Source of the DNA: an uncultured Eubacteriales bacterium | GTDB lineage: Bacteria > Bacillota > Clostridia > Christensenellales > UMGS416 | DNA length: 59,045 bases | Assembly (NCBI GenBank): GCA_900542005.1 | Contig: UQLW01000020.1 | Coordinates: forward strand, 1 to 59,045 | Direction: 5' to 3' | Part shown: positions 42,301 to 49,322 of the stretch, piece by piece | Position numbering within the stretch: position 1 is the stretch's first letter | Layout: every line of letters starts with the position of its first letter | Notes under the pieces: model-generated | Told to the model about the DNA's origin: nothing | The model's input: the letters and a program-made list of their open reading frames with translations, nothing else | The model's database searches: none | Program-made: the position numbers and the translations under genes

Positions 42301-43107
42301 ATGACCATTCAACAGGTAATCGACGCAATCTTGGCCTACCATCCCGGGCTTTCGCAGGATAAGCCCACCTGCGACGGATTCAAGTGTGGGAACCCTTCCG
42401 ACGAGTGCCGGGGCATCGTCACCACCTGCGCGGCTTCCATGGAGGTGATCTGTAAAACGATTGAGCTGGGGGCCAACCTGATCCTGGTACACGAGCCGAC
42501 CTTCTACACCCATATGGATCCGGTGGAATGGCTGGCCGGAGACCCGGTATATGAGCAGAAGCGGCGCCTGCTGGACGAGCATGGCATCGCCGTCTGGCGG
42601 GATCATGACCATATCCATGCCCACCGGCCTGACGGGATCTTCACCGGCGTGATGGCGGAGCTGGGCTGGCTTGACTACCTGGAAGGCGAGGGCTTCCAGG
42701 GGCGCATACATCTGCCCAAGCCGGTGACGGTAAGGGAGCTGGCCCTCTATGTGAAGGAGAAAATGAACCTGAACGCGGTGCGCTATGTGGGCAATCCCGA
42801 CGCCATGGTGCAGAATATCGCCTTTGGCGGGCATATGTGCTTTGGCCCGGAGCAGGATGCGACCCGCCAGATCATGAACCCGGCGGTGGATGTGGTCATC
42901 CCCGGAGAGGTCGTCGACTGGACGGCCATGTCCTATGCGCGGGACGCGGCCCAGCAGGGGCGGAATAAAGCCATCCTGAATGTGGGCCACATTTCCTGGG
43001 AGGAGCTGGGGATGAAGTGGATGGTCAACTGGCTGCGGCCCCTGGTGGGGGCGGATATGCCCATTACCTTTGTCCCTTCGGCGGATCTATATAGCTTTAT
43101 CCAATAA
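42301..43107 (+). CDS. Nif3-like dinuclear metal-centre protein
   Basis: The 268-residue protein resembles the NIF3/DUF34 family, hexameric metal-binding proteins of uncertain function. It has the N-terminal domain pattern (CDGFKCGNPSDECRGIVTTC), a metal-ligand segment LVHEPTFYTHMD in place of the usual HHPLFF, a second histidine cluster WRDHDHIHAH, and a C-terminal PGEVVDW plus NVGHISWEELGMK supplying late ligands. The ligand spacing differs from the classic family, so it may form a distinct branch. Ribosome site AAGGAGGG; single gene with its own promoter and terminator. Confidence 0.75.
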   Translation: MTIQQVIDAILAYHPGLSQDKPTCDGFKCGNPSDECRGIVTTCAASMEVICKTIELGANLILVHEPTFYTHMDPVEWLAGDPVYEQKRRLLDEHGIAVWRDHDHIHAHRPDGIFTGVMAELGWLDYLEGEGFQGRIHLPKPVTVRELALYVKEKMNLNAVRYVGNPDAMVQNIAFGGHMCFGPEQDATRQIMNPAVDVVIPGEVVDWTAMSYARDAAQQGRNKAILNVGHISWEELGMKWMVNWLRPLVGADMPITFVPSADLYSFIQ

Positions 43108-43124
43108 GCTTCGGGCAGGGGAAA

Positions 43125-43160
43125 AGAAAAGGAGGCTGCAAAGGCAGCCTCCGCTTTTCT
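43125..43160. terminator. bidirectional terminator
   Basis: GGAGGCTGC and GCAGCCTCC form a 9-bp stem with a 4-base loop; AGAAAA to the left and TTTTCT to the right extend it and give U-tails in both directions. Confidence 0.8.
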
Positions 43161-43171
43161 GCAAGGAGACG

Positions 43172-43963
43172 CTATCCCAGCGCCACGTCTAAAATCATCA
43201 TAATGAGGAAGCCCAGCATCACTCCGGCGGTGCCGGAGTGGGAGTGCTCGCCCAGATGGGCCTCGGGGATCAGCTCCTCCACCACCACATAGATCATGGC
43301 GCCGGCGGCGAAGGACAGCATCCAGGGCATAAGCGAGGCGATGGAGGCGGCCAGCAGCACGCCGATGAGGCCCGCCGCCGGCTCCACTACGCCGGAAAGG
43401 GCACCGTAGAGGAAGGAGCGCCCGCTGGAAAGCCCCTCGCGCTTTAAAGGCAGCGAGATGGCCGCGCCCTCAGGAAAGTTCTGAAGGCCCATGCCCAGCG
43501 CCAGGGCCAGGGCCGCCGGCAGGGTATAGCCTGCGCCACCCTGGCCTGCCAGGCCGAAGGCCAGGCCCACAGCCAGCCCCTCCGGAATATTGTGCAGCGT
43601 AACGGCCAACACCAAAAGCGTGGTGCGCCGCAGCGAATCGGCGTGGAAGCCCTCCGGCTTGTCGCCGTCCACATGCAGGTGGGGCATGAAGTGGTCCAAC
43701 ACCAGCAGGAACAGCCAGCCCAGCACGAAGCCTCCGGCCGCCGGCAGCCAGGCTGCTCCGCCCTGCTCGGCGGCCATATCCATGGCTGGGATCAACAGGC
43801 TCCATACCGAGGCGGCGATCATCACCCCGGCGGCGAAGCCCAGAAAGACCCGTTGAATACGATGGGGAATGCCGCGGCGGAAAAGAAAGACCGTAGCTGC
43901 GCCGAGGGCGGTCATCATGCAGGTAAAGCCTGTGCCCAGCAGGGCGGATGCAACCGGCGTCAT
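43172..43963 (-). CDS. ZIP family metal transporter
   Basis: The 263-residue polytopic protein imports (or balances) divalent metals such as zinc or iron. The two ZIP signatures are present: VTLHNIPEGLAVG (about 119) and LGMGLQNFPEGAAISLP (about 157), each supplying His/Asn/Glu ligands in the transport path. About eight hydrophobic helices, and a variable loop with HLHVDGDKPEGFH between helices 3 and 4. Ribosome site AAAGGAGG. It has its own strong promoter; no metal riboswitch or clear Fur box is visible. Confidence 0.93.
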   Translation of the reverse strand: MTPVASALLGTGFTCMMTALGAATVFLFRRGIPHRIQRVFLGFAAGVMIAASVWSLLIPAMDMAAEQGGAAWLPAAGGFVLGWLFLLVLDHFMPHLHVDGDKPEGFHADSLRRTTLLVLAVTLHNIPEGLAVGLAFGLAGQGGAGYTLPAALALALGMGLQNFPEGAAISLPLKREGLSSGRSFLYGALSGVVEPAAGLIGVLLAASIASLMPWMLSFAAGAMIYVVVEELIPEAHLGEHSHSGTAGVMLGFLIMMILDVALG

Positions 43964-44001
43964 TATGTACCTCCTTTTGGTCGTGGATAAACCTTGTTTT
44001 C

Positions 44002-44029
44002 ATCATACCGCAAACAGCCTGAATGTCAA
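44002..44029 (-). promoter_or_regulatory. promoter of the ZIP transporter gene
   Basis: On the minus strand TTGACA (44024-44029) and TATGAT (44002-44007) are 16 bases apart. Confidence 0.7.
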
Positions 44030-44104
44030 CTGCTGCGGCCTATCCCATAGTATGGCTTTCTCAAAAGAAAAGCGCCGGCTGCCGGCGCAGGCGAGGTGAA
44101 AATC

Positions 44105-44569
44105 ATGTCCGGTTATACAGGTATACGGCTGTGCGACCACCCGGAGCGGCTTGATGAGGCGGCAGAGTGGTTCGCCCAAAGGTGGGGCATTGCGGAGGCG
44201 GCTTACCGCCAAAGCATGCAGGCGAGCCTTCACCCCAAGGACGCCGTACCCCAGTGGTATCTCGTCCTGACGCCGCAGGGGCGCGTTGCGGCGGGCGCGG
44301 GCGTGATTGAGAACGATTTCCATGAACGGCGGGATCTTGCGCCCAATGTATGCGCCCTGTTCGTGGAGCCAGAGGACCGCGGCCGGGGAATCGCCGGCGC
44401 CCTGCTGGAGGCCATTCGCCGGGATATGGCCCAGGCCGGCTACGCACGGCTTTATCTATTGACGGATCATACAGGATTTTACGAGCGTTATGGCTGGAGC
44501 CTGACGGCGATGGTTCCGGACGTCGAAGGCGTGCTGTCCAGGATGTATGAGGCGCCAACGCTCCCTTAG
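44105..44569 (+). CDS. GNAT family N-acetyltransferase
   Basis: The 154-residue protein has the GNAT acetyl-CoA loop FVEPEDRGRGIAGALLEAI (about 81-99) and the strand-helix end LYLLTDHTGFYERYGW. Substrate unknown. The ATG at 44105 has GAGGTG 7 bases upstream; a GTG at 44096 is in frame but lies inside that ribosome site. A perfect GCGCCGGC/GCCGGCGC hairpin (44072-44088) sits just upstream of the ribosome site and could limit translation. Confidence 0.9.
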   Translation: MSGYTGIRLCDHPERLDEAAEWFAQRWGIAEAAYRQSMQASLHPKDAVPQWYLVLTPQGRVAAGAGVIENDFHERRDLAPNVCALFVEPEDRGRGIAGALLEAIRRDMAQAGYARLYLLTDHTGFYERYGWSLTAMVPDVEGVLSRMYEAPTLP

Positions 44570-44622
44570 AGGGAAATACAGAAAAAACAGCCCGAACAGG
44601 GGCTTCCAATAAAACAGTTTTT

Positions 44623-44652
44623 GAGGGCAGCCGATCGGCTGTCCTCGTTTTT
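44623..44652 (+). terminator. terminator after the acetyltransferase gene
   Basis: GAGGGCAGCCG and CGGCTGTCCTC pair around a 2-base centre (44623-44646) and are followed by GTTTTT. Confidence 0.75.
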
Positions 44653-44728
44653 CTTGCATATAAGCTAAAATTTGTATAAAATCAGATTGACAAATCAGCA
44701 TTTTTCTGTTGTATCGAGGAGACTTAAA

Positions 44729-45568
44729 ATGCATAGAGATGGAAAATGGGCTAAAAACATTATAGCCTTACAAGATAATGAAGGTAAATGGGGGTGTTTC
44801 CATTCGCTTTCAAAATTTTATGATTCGCCGATAACAACTGAACAGGCGCTCCGCAGATTAGAACGCCTTGGTTATACGATTGAGGATAAGTGCATTCAGA
44901 ATGCAGTAGCGTATATGGATGACTGTTTGAGTGGAAGAAAAACAATTCCTGACAGACGAGAAAAGTTGCATGATTGGGACATTTTTACTTCCTTACTGTT
45001 GGCTGCTTGGATTAGAAGATTTGTGTCGGACAATCCAATAGCAAATATGGTAGCTAATAAATGGGCAAGGGTGATAACACGTGCTTTTTCAAACGGGACT
45101 TATAACCATAAGGAATATGTATCAGCCTATCTTGATATTTTCGGAATGAAGCCAAACGGAGGCAGACTTATAGATTTTTGTAATTATTATCCTGTCTCTA
45201 TGCTGTGTGATTGTCTTGATGAAACAACTGAAGCAGAGTTTTTAAATTTTATTCTCAATAAAGACGGAGGCATCTATTATATTTATGATAACAAATTAAC
45301 CGTTTTACCCTCACGCTTTGAAAGCAGAGCGGCCAGTCGCTACATTGGAGCAATAGAATTACTTGCAAAATATAAATCCGCGAAAAGCCAACTGAGATTT
45401 GTGGCAGACTGGTTGTTAGATAACAGAAATGAAAATGGAAAATGGGATATGGGGAGGATTGTAAACGACAAAGTATATTTTCCTCTTTCGGATGATTGGA
45501 GAAAAAAAGAGACGAGAGAAGCAGACTGTACAGAACGAATTGAAGCATTATTAGCAAAAATTTTGTAA
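44729..45568 (+). CDS. AT-rich gene for a prenyltransferase/squalene-cyclase-like alpha-barrel protein
   Basis: The 279-residue protein has repeated GKW-type segments (NEGKWGCFHSLSKF near the start, NENGKWDMGRIVNDKVYFPLSDDWRK near the end) and helical repeats in between, resembling the terpene cyclase/prenyltransferase alpha-toroid fold. The catalytic DxDD of squalene cyclases is not seen, so enzyme activity is uncertain. The ATG at 44729 has GAGGAG upstream; the frame opens at 44672. The DNA is strikingly AT-rich compared with its surroundings, pointing to horizontal acquisition. It is a single-gene island between the acetyltransferase and fba. Confidence 0.6.
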   Translation: MHRDGKWAKNIIALQDNEGKWGCFHSLSKFYDSPITTEQALRRLERLGYTIEDKCIQNAVAYMDDCLSGRKTIPDRREKLHDWDIFTSLLLAAWIRRFVSDNPIANMVANKWARVITRAFSNGTYNHKEYVSAYLDIFGMKPNGGRLIDFCNYYPVSMLCDCLDETTEAEFLNFILNKDGGIYYIYDNKLTVLPSRFESRAASRYIGAIELLAKYKSAKSQLRFVADWLLDNRNENGKWDMGRIVNDKVYFPLSDDWRKKETREADCTERIEALLAKIL

Positions 45569-45599
45569 TAATGCGTTTGTAAGTTCCCGTTTGTCGAAC

Positions 45600-45710
45600 T
45601 GATTAAGGGCGCACTTCTATACGCCTTACGGCATACCGTGCGAGTACGATTTTGCACCGCATCAAAGCCTCCCTCACCAGAGGACTCCAACGTACCCTGT
45701 CACAAATAAC
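45600..45710. other. non-coding structured stretch at the end of the AT-rich island
   Basis: No gene is supported. The stretch contains interlocking inverted repeats, for example CGCAC (from 45610) with GTGCG, and GTGC...GCAC around 45640-45655. Such a block next to an AT-rich single gene could be a remnant of a mobile element boundary or a conserved non-coding repeat. This is inference from structure and position only. Confidence 0.3.
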
Positions 45711-45712
45711 AG

Positions 45713-45746
45713 AAACCTACCTATGCTCAAAACCATAGGTAGGTTT
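45713..45746. terminator. bidirectional terminator-like hairpin
   Basis: AAACCTACCTATG (45713-45725) pairs perfectly with CATAGGTAGGTTT (45734-45746) around an 8-base loop. It separates the AT-rich gene from the convergent aldolase gene. Confidence 0.7.
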
Positions 45747-45801
45747 AACTGTTTTATTGGAGCGCTCCAAAGGGGCTACTTTTTTTCTATATGCTTTGGG
45801 C

Positions 45802-46665
45802 TTACGCCTTACCCACAGAGCCGAAGAGCTCCATCTTTTCCTTGACGGTGGCGCGGATGGCGTCGAAGCCGGGGGCCAGCAGCTTGCGGGGATCGAAGCC
45901 CTTGCCCACCTTGTCCTTGCCGGCCTCCACATATTCGCGGGTGGCGGCGGCAAAGGCCAGCTGGCATTCGGTGTTCACGTTAATCTTGGATACGCCCAGG
46001 GAGATGGCCTTCTTGATCATATCGGCGGGGATGCCGGTGCCGCCGTGAAGCACCAGGGGCATACCGGGGGTCTTGGCCTGCACCTGGGCCAGGACGTCAA
46101 AGTTCAGGCCCTTCCAGTTGTCGGGATACTGGCCGTGGATGTTGCCGATGCCGGCAGCCAGGAAGTCCACACCCAGCTGGGCGATCATCTGGCATTCGTT
46201 GGGATCGGCCACCTCGCCGCCGCCGACCACGCCGTCCTCCTCGCCGCCGATGGCGCCAACCTCGGCTTCGACGGAGATACCCTTCTCATGGGCCACGCGG
46301 ACGATCTCCTTGGTCTTTTCAATGTTCTCCGCGATGGGGTAGTGAGAGCCGTCGAACATGACCGAGGAGAAGCCGGCTTCGATGGTCTTGAAGGCGCCCT
46401 CATAGCTGCCGTGATCCAGATGCAGGGCCACGGGCACGGTGATGTTCAGATCCTGCAGCATACCGTTGACCATCCCCACCACCGCGTGGTAGCCGGTCAT
46501 GTACTTACCGGCGCCCTCGGACACGCCGAGGATAACCGGGGAGTTCAGCTCCTGGGCCGTCAGCAGAATGGCCTTCGTCCACTCCAGGTTGTTTATGTTG
46601 AACTGTCCGACGGCGTACTTGCCCTCGCGGGCCTTGTTGAGCATTTCCTTTGCAGATACCAGCAT
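45802..46665 (-). CDS. fba: class II fructose-1,6-bisphosphate aldolase
   Basis: This zinc-dependent glycolytic enzyme splits FBP into DHAP and glyceraldehyde-3-phosphate. The 287-residue protein has the class II motifs: AVGQFNINNLEWT, the catalytic/zinc segment VALHLDHGSYEGAFKTIEAGFSSVMFDGSH (in parts: LHLDHGS, SSVMFDGSH), EAEVGAIGGEED, and the phosphate/zinc motifs GIGNIHGQY, VLHGGTGIP and KINVNTECQ. Start at 46665 has AGGAGG 8 bases upstream; the frame continues to 46953 as non-coding sequence. A good promoter lies upstream. Confidence 0.96.
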   Translation of the reverse strand: MLVSAKEMLNKAREGKYAVGQFNINNLEWTKAILLTAQELNSPVILGVSEGAGKYMTGYHAVVGMVNGMLQDLNITVPVALHLDHGSYEGAFKTIEAGFSSVMFDGSHYPIAENIEKTKEIVRVAHEKGISVEAEVGAIGGEEDGVVGGGEVADPNECQMIAQLGVDFLAAGIGNIHGQYPDNWKGLNFDVLAQVQAKTPGMPLVLHGGTGIPADMIKKAISLGVSKINVNTECQLAFAAATREYVEAGKDKVGKGFDPRKLLAPGFDAIRATVKEKMELFGSVGKA

Positions 46666-46707
46666 GGTAAAAACCTCCTGTTCATTGGTAAAACATCCGA
46701 TACGCCC

Positions 46708-46736
46708 ATTATAGAGGATTGTTAGACAAAAATCAA
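46708..46736 (-). promoter_or_regulatory. fba promoter
   Basis: On the minus strand TTGATT (46731-46736) and TATAAT (46708-46713) have 17-base spacing, 43 bases before the ATG. Confidence 0.75.
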
Positions 46737-46992
46737 ACCCTTTGCCCCATTTCGGAGCCCTCTGCCAGCGGGACGCTGAGGTGGTGGGATCCGGGCTCCA
46801 GCGTCTGGCGGCGGCCGGCAAAGAGAAGCTGGGCTGTCGCCGCCGGCGGCAGCCCGCTTGCAGTAAACGGGGCGGCTGGCTGAAAGGAGGATGGACGAAA
46901 ACGGGCAGGATATGATACGCGAATGAGCGTCCATGATCCTGCCCGTTTTGCATCCGCCGAAATCTAAGCCTATGCGAGAGCCATATATCCTC
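46737..46992. other. intergenic region with two strong hairpins and a 11-codon micro-ORF
   Basis: No protein gene is firmly supported. A GC-rich hairpin covers 46831-46855. A 14-bp perfect inverted repeat AAAACGGGCAGGAT (46898-46911) and its complement (46936-46949) enclose 24 bases; read on the minus strand it is a probable terminator of the lipoprotein gene. On the plus strand AAAGGAGG precedes a tiny ORF, MDENGQDMIRE (46891-46926). Confidence 0.5.
46898..46949 (-). terminator. probable terminator of the small lipoprotein gene
   Basis: The 14-bp arms described for this intergenic region end in TTTTCG on the minus strand, 43 bases after the lipoprotein stop codon. Confidence 0.55.
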
Positions 46993-47526
46993 TCAAGAAA
47001 TGAGCATTCTGCCTAAAGAATAAGACCATACTCCATTGCCATCCCGCTGAGCCGTACAATCCCTCAAGAAAATGGCCCCGATACCGGAACGCCATTTCTG
47101 GGCGTCGAAAGTAGTAGAAGCCGACGTCCCATCGCTGGAGTTTGCACCCGGCAAAGAGGAAACTGCCTCCTCGTTGGTTGTAATGGTAAAAAGGATCCCA
47201 TCCGTCCAGACAAGGCGCTCACGATCAATATATCCTTCGTCACACAGATCTTCCCAGGTTCCTTCCACTAATATCAACTCATGTTTTCCGGCAAACTGGC
47301 GAGCTATAGCGGCACGATCAGACTGAGAGAGATGCGTCAGGCCGGACAAATCCACGCCAAGGTATTTCAAGCCGTTGTCGCTGTTTAATCCGGCGTCAAT
47401 ATTCCAGAGATCCTCTAAAACCTGGAGGTACAACTCGCAGCGCCCATCGTCAGGCGTTACAGCCGGCGTACAGGCAGATAGCAGTAGCAGGATAATCAGG
47501 ATAAGAGATAGACATAGATTCCTCAT
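46993..47526 (-). CDS. small secreted lipoprotein of unknown function
   Basis: The 177-residue protein starts with a lipoprotein signal peptide (MRNLCLSLILIILLLLSAC, Cys at 19). The mature part contains a segment like those of exported clostridial lipoproteins with a conserved helix (LYLQVLEDLWNIDAGLNSDNG), a middle LSQSDRAAIARQFAGKHE and a strand-rich end with KWRSGIGAIFLRDC. I do not recognise a named family with confidence. Ribosome site GGGGGAG. It is moderately AT-richer than the core genes and stands alone. Confidence 0.75.
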   Translation of the reverse strand: MRNLCLSLILIILLLLSACTPAVTPDDGRCELYLQVLEDLWNIDAGLNSDNGLKYLGVDLSGLTHLSQSDRAAIARQFAGKHELILVEGTWEDLCDEGYIDRERLVWTDGILFTITTNEEAVSSLPGANSSDGTSASTTFDAQKWRSGIGAIFLRDCTAQRDGNGVWSYSLGRMLIS

Positions 47527-47690
47527 GATACTCCCCCTTTTTACGCGGCGATAGGTGTTTTTTGGTCAATAGCTACAGCATACTATCAGTATAATCTGAT
47601 AAATAGGCAATTACAAGACGGCCGCAGATGCTTTTTAAAAGGCATTCGCATCTGCTTATTACCCTACAGGCGGGAGTACTGCTTCTGCCC

Positions 47691-47747
47691 TTGGCCGCCA
47701 GCGAGGATGGATTTCTACGCTTTATGGAGGGCTATCGCCTGGGCTTG
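47691..47747 (+). pseudogene. fragment of a DUF6809-like gene
   Basis: The 19 codons LAASEDGFLRFMEGYRLGL almost repeat the segment LAASEDGLLRFMEGYRLGF of the intact gene at 48157-48444, at both DNA and protein level. Similarity stops on both sides. The surrounding open frame (47628-47837) is therefore a remnant, not a gene. Confidence 0.7.
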
Positions 47748-47909
47748 CTGCTGGACCAGCGCCAGAGGCGTCTCATGCACGGGGACGTTTTGGGATTGCG
47801 CATGAACGACGGTAAACAGGGCGGCAATGTCGTATAAGCCGGACTGCTGTGCGCGATAAAACGCCAGCGCGGAGTCCTTGCCGCTGCTCCAGTTCATATA
47901 GGCTTTCAT
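47715..47909 (-). pseudogene. N-terminal fragment of a Dph6-like ATP-pyrophosphatase gene
   Basis: The 64-codon frame starts MKAYMNWSSGKDSALAFYRAQ, which has the SGKDS P-loop of the diphthine-ammonia-ligase-type ATP-pyrophosphatases, and continues AALFTVVHAQSQNVPVHETPLALV. The family is about 220 residues or more, so three quarters are missing. After about residue 56 the frame runs into the antisense of the DUF6809-like fragment and stops. A ribosome site (GGGAGAAACC) is still present, so a short peptide could be made, but it cannot be a working enzyme. Confidence 0.75.
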
Positions 47910-47994
47910 TGGTTTCTCCCTTTCTTTTCTATGCAGCGCTTTGGTGCAGCCGCCGGTAATGACGCAGAAATCCGACAAAAATCGAGAAATAGGC

Positions 47995-48022
47995 TTGCAC
48001 CCAAAATGCTACATGGTATAAT
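47995..48022 (+). promoter_or_regulatory. promoter of the DUF6809-like gene
   Basis: TTGCAC (47995-48000) and TATAAT (48017-48022) have 16-base spacing, with TGG before the -10. A leader of about 125 bases follows. Confidence 0.65.
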
Positions 48023-48156
48023 TTAATTGATAAAAACGACAAACCGCGCAACGGGTGCGCGCTTGCCAGAGCCTCCCCTGGGCCCCGCGCCTGCAGGCGG
48101 CGGCGAATCAGGGCTATCGCCACGCGAGGGCGGCCGGCGCGGAAAGGAGCGTCGAA

Positions 48157-48444
48157 ATGGCACAGCAGAAGGATAGGGCCTGCGTTCTCGAGCAGCTTTT
48201 CTTTGGCCGCATCCATCCATACGAGGATTATCAGCCCTTGCCGGAGGCCCGGGCCTACCAGGAGCAGGCCGGAAAGCTGGAGGAGGAGTTCCTCCGGGGG
48301 CTGACCGACGAGCAGCAGAACCAATACCGCCGCCTGGAGGAGCTGCTCTCCCTGGCGGCCAGCGAGGACGGGCTTCTGCGCTTTATGGAGGGCTATCGCC
48401 TGGGCTTCCGTCTGGCGCTGGCCGGGCTCCGTGACGACGCATGA
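48157..48444 (+). CDS. DUF6809-like small helical protein
   Basis: The 95-residue protein (MAQQKDRACVLEQLFFGRIHPYEDYQP..., ending LAASEDGLLRFMEGYRLGFRLALAG) matches the pattern of small DUF6809-type proteins of Clostridia: an N-terminal Leu-Phe-x-Gly segment with PxE, a helical middle and a C-terminal FxxGYRLG. Such proteins often sit in variable regions; function unknown. Start at 48157 has AAAGGAG upstream. A degenerate second copy of the C-terminal segment lies 450 bases upstream. Confidence 0.7.
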   Translation: MAQQKDRACVLEQLFFGRIHPYEDYQPLPEARAYQEQAGKLEEEFLRGLTDEQQNQYRRLEELLSLAASEDGLLRFMEGYRLGFRLALAGLRDDA

Positions 48445-48462
48445 AAAAGGGCCGGCTTTTTC

Positions 48463-48495
48463 AAGGGCCCGCCGCAGGAAAAGCGGCGGGCCCTT
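48463..48495. terminator. hairpin between convergent DUF6809-like gene and mntP
   Basis: A 13-bp perfect stem AAGGGCCCGCCGC with its complement and a 7-base loop. U-tails are poor in both directions, but position between convergent genes suggests a terminator. Confidence 0.65.
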
Positions 48496-48500
48496 GGCCA

Positions 48501-49064
48501 TTAAGGAAAAAGCGCGATCTTCAATCCAATGAGGATCAGGATGATACCGCCGGCCAGCTGAGCCTTGTCGGCAAGGAAGGTCCCCAGCTTATGGCCGAGG
48601 ATCACGCAGGCCAGGCTCATCACAAAGGTGGTAGAGCTGATGACGGCGACGGCGTAGAAGATGGACACGCCCAGGGCCGCCATGGAAAAGCCCACCGCCA
48701 ACGCGTCGATGCTGGTGGCTACGGCCTGCACAAGCAGCATGCATAGGAAGCTGCGCCCGGTACATGAGCAGGCCGGCTCGTCGCCGTCCTCGCATTTGCG
48801 GCTGTCCCAGATCATCTTGCCGCCGACCAGGGCCAGCAGGCCGAAGGCCAGCCAATTGGCAAAGCTGGAAACCCAGCCGGCGAAAAGGCTGCCGGTGTAG
48901 TACCCAATCAGCGGCATGATCCCCTGGAACAGGGCGAAGGCCAGCGCCACGGCCAGGGCCCGGCCCCAGCTGATGCGCTTCATGGCCAGGCCGTGGGTGG
49001 CCGATACGGCGCAGGCGTCCATGGAAAGCCCCACGCCGGTGAGCAGAAAGTCAAAAAATCCCAT
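48501..49064 (-). CDS. mntP: manganese efflux pump MntP
   Basis: The 187-residue membrane protein has six hydrophobic helices in two repeats, each with the aspartate motif of MntP: GLSMDACAVSATHG (about 12-25) and ATSIDALAVGFSMA (about 115-128). It exports excess Mn2+. The loop CEDGDEPACSC between the halves is cysteine-rich. The assignment is strengthened by the yybP-ykoY riboswitch directly upstream, which turns such genes on when Mn2+ is high. Ribosome site GGGAGAAACAGC. Confidence 0.95.
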   Translation of the reverse strand: MGFFDFLLTGVGLSMDACAVSATHGLAMKRISWGRALAVALAFALFQGIMPLIGYYTGSLFAGWVSSFANWLAFGLLALVGGKMIWDSRKCEDGDEPACSCTGRSFLCMLLVQAVATSIDALAVGFSMAALGVSIFYAVAVISSTTFVMSLACVILGHKLGTFLADKAQLAGGIILILIGLKIALFP

Positions 49065-49095
49065 GCTGTTTCTCCCGTTTCTTTCTTTTCATATA

Positions 49096-49215
49096 AAAAG
49101 AGACCTCCGGCGTATGCTTCATACGCCGAAAGTCTCGCTGCCGCAAACGGTCACAGGGCCAGGCCTCAAGCGGCCAGCATGTTGACCCTGCGAAAGAGCT
49201 ACTCCCTTTCAACGC
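49096..49215 (-). ncRNA. yybP-ykoY manganese riboswitch
   Basis: Read on the minus strand, the leader has the conserved GGGAGTAGC box (near 49205), a middle GGTCAACATGCTGGCC segment, CCTGGCCCTG and the second conserved loop GCGAGAC (near 49135), all in the correct order. The last helix is also the terminator: AGACTTTCGGCGTATG pairs with CATACGCCGGAGGTCT and is followed by CTTTTT (near 49095). High Mn2+ is expected to stabilise the aptamer and allow mntP transcription. Confidence 0.93.
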
Positions 49216-49220
49216 CCTCT

Positions 49221-49249
49221 ATTATATCGGAAAAACGGCTTCCGCGCAA
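49221..49249 (-). promoter_or_regulatory. promoter of the riboswitch-mntP transcript
   Basis: On the minus strand TTGCGC (49244-49249) and TATAAT (49221-49226) have 17-base spacing; transcription would start just before the aptamer. Confidence 0.7.
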
Positions 49250-49260
49250 CCGGGTAAACA

Positions 49261-49269
49261 TGATATAAT
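49261..49269 (+). promoter_or_regulatory. extended -10 promoter of the GH78-like gene
   Basis: TGATATAAT gives a perfect extended -10 with no clear -35, back to back with the mntP promoter. Confidence 0.55.
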
Positions 49270-49322
49270 CCCATTATCGACAAAAAAGTTGCCCGGATCA
49301 GCCTTCCGGAAAGGACGGGAAG

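Noticed and set aside
47628..47837. 69-codon frame as a small gene
   Set aside because: Only 19 codons match the DUF6809-like protein and the rest is unrelated; treated as a remnant.
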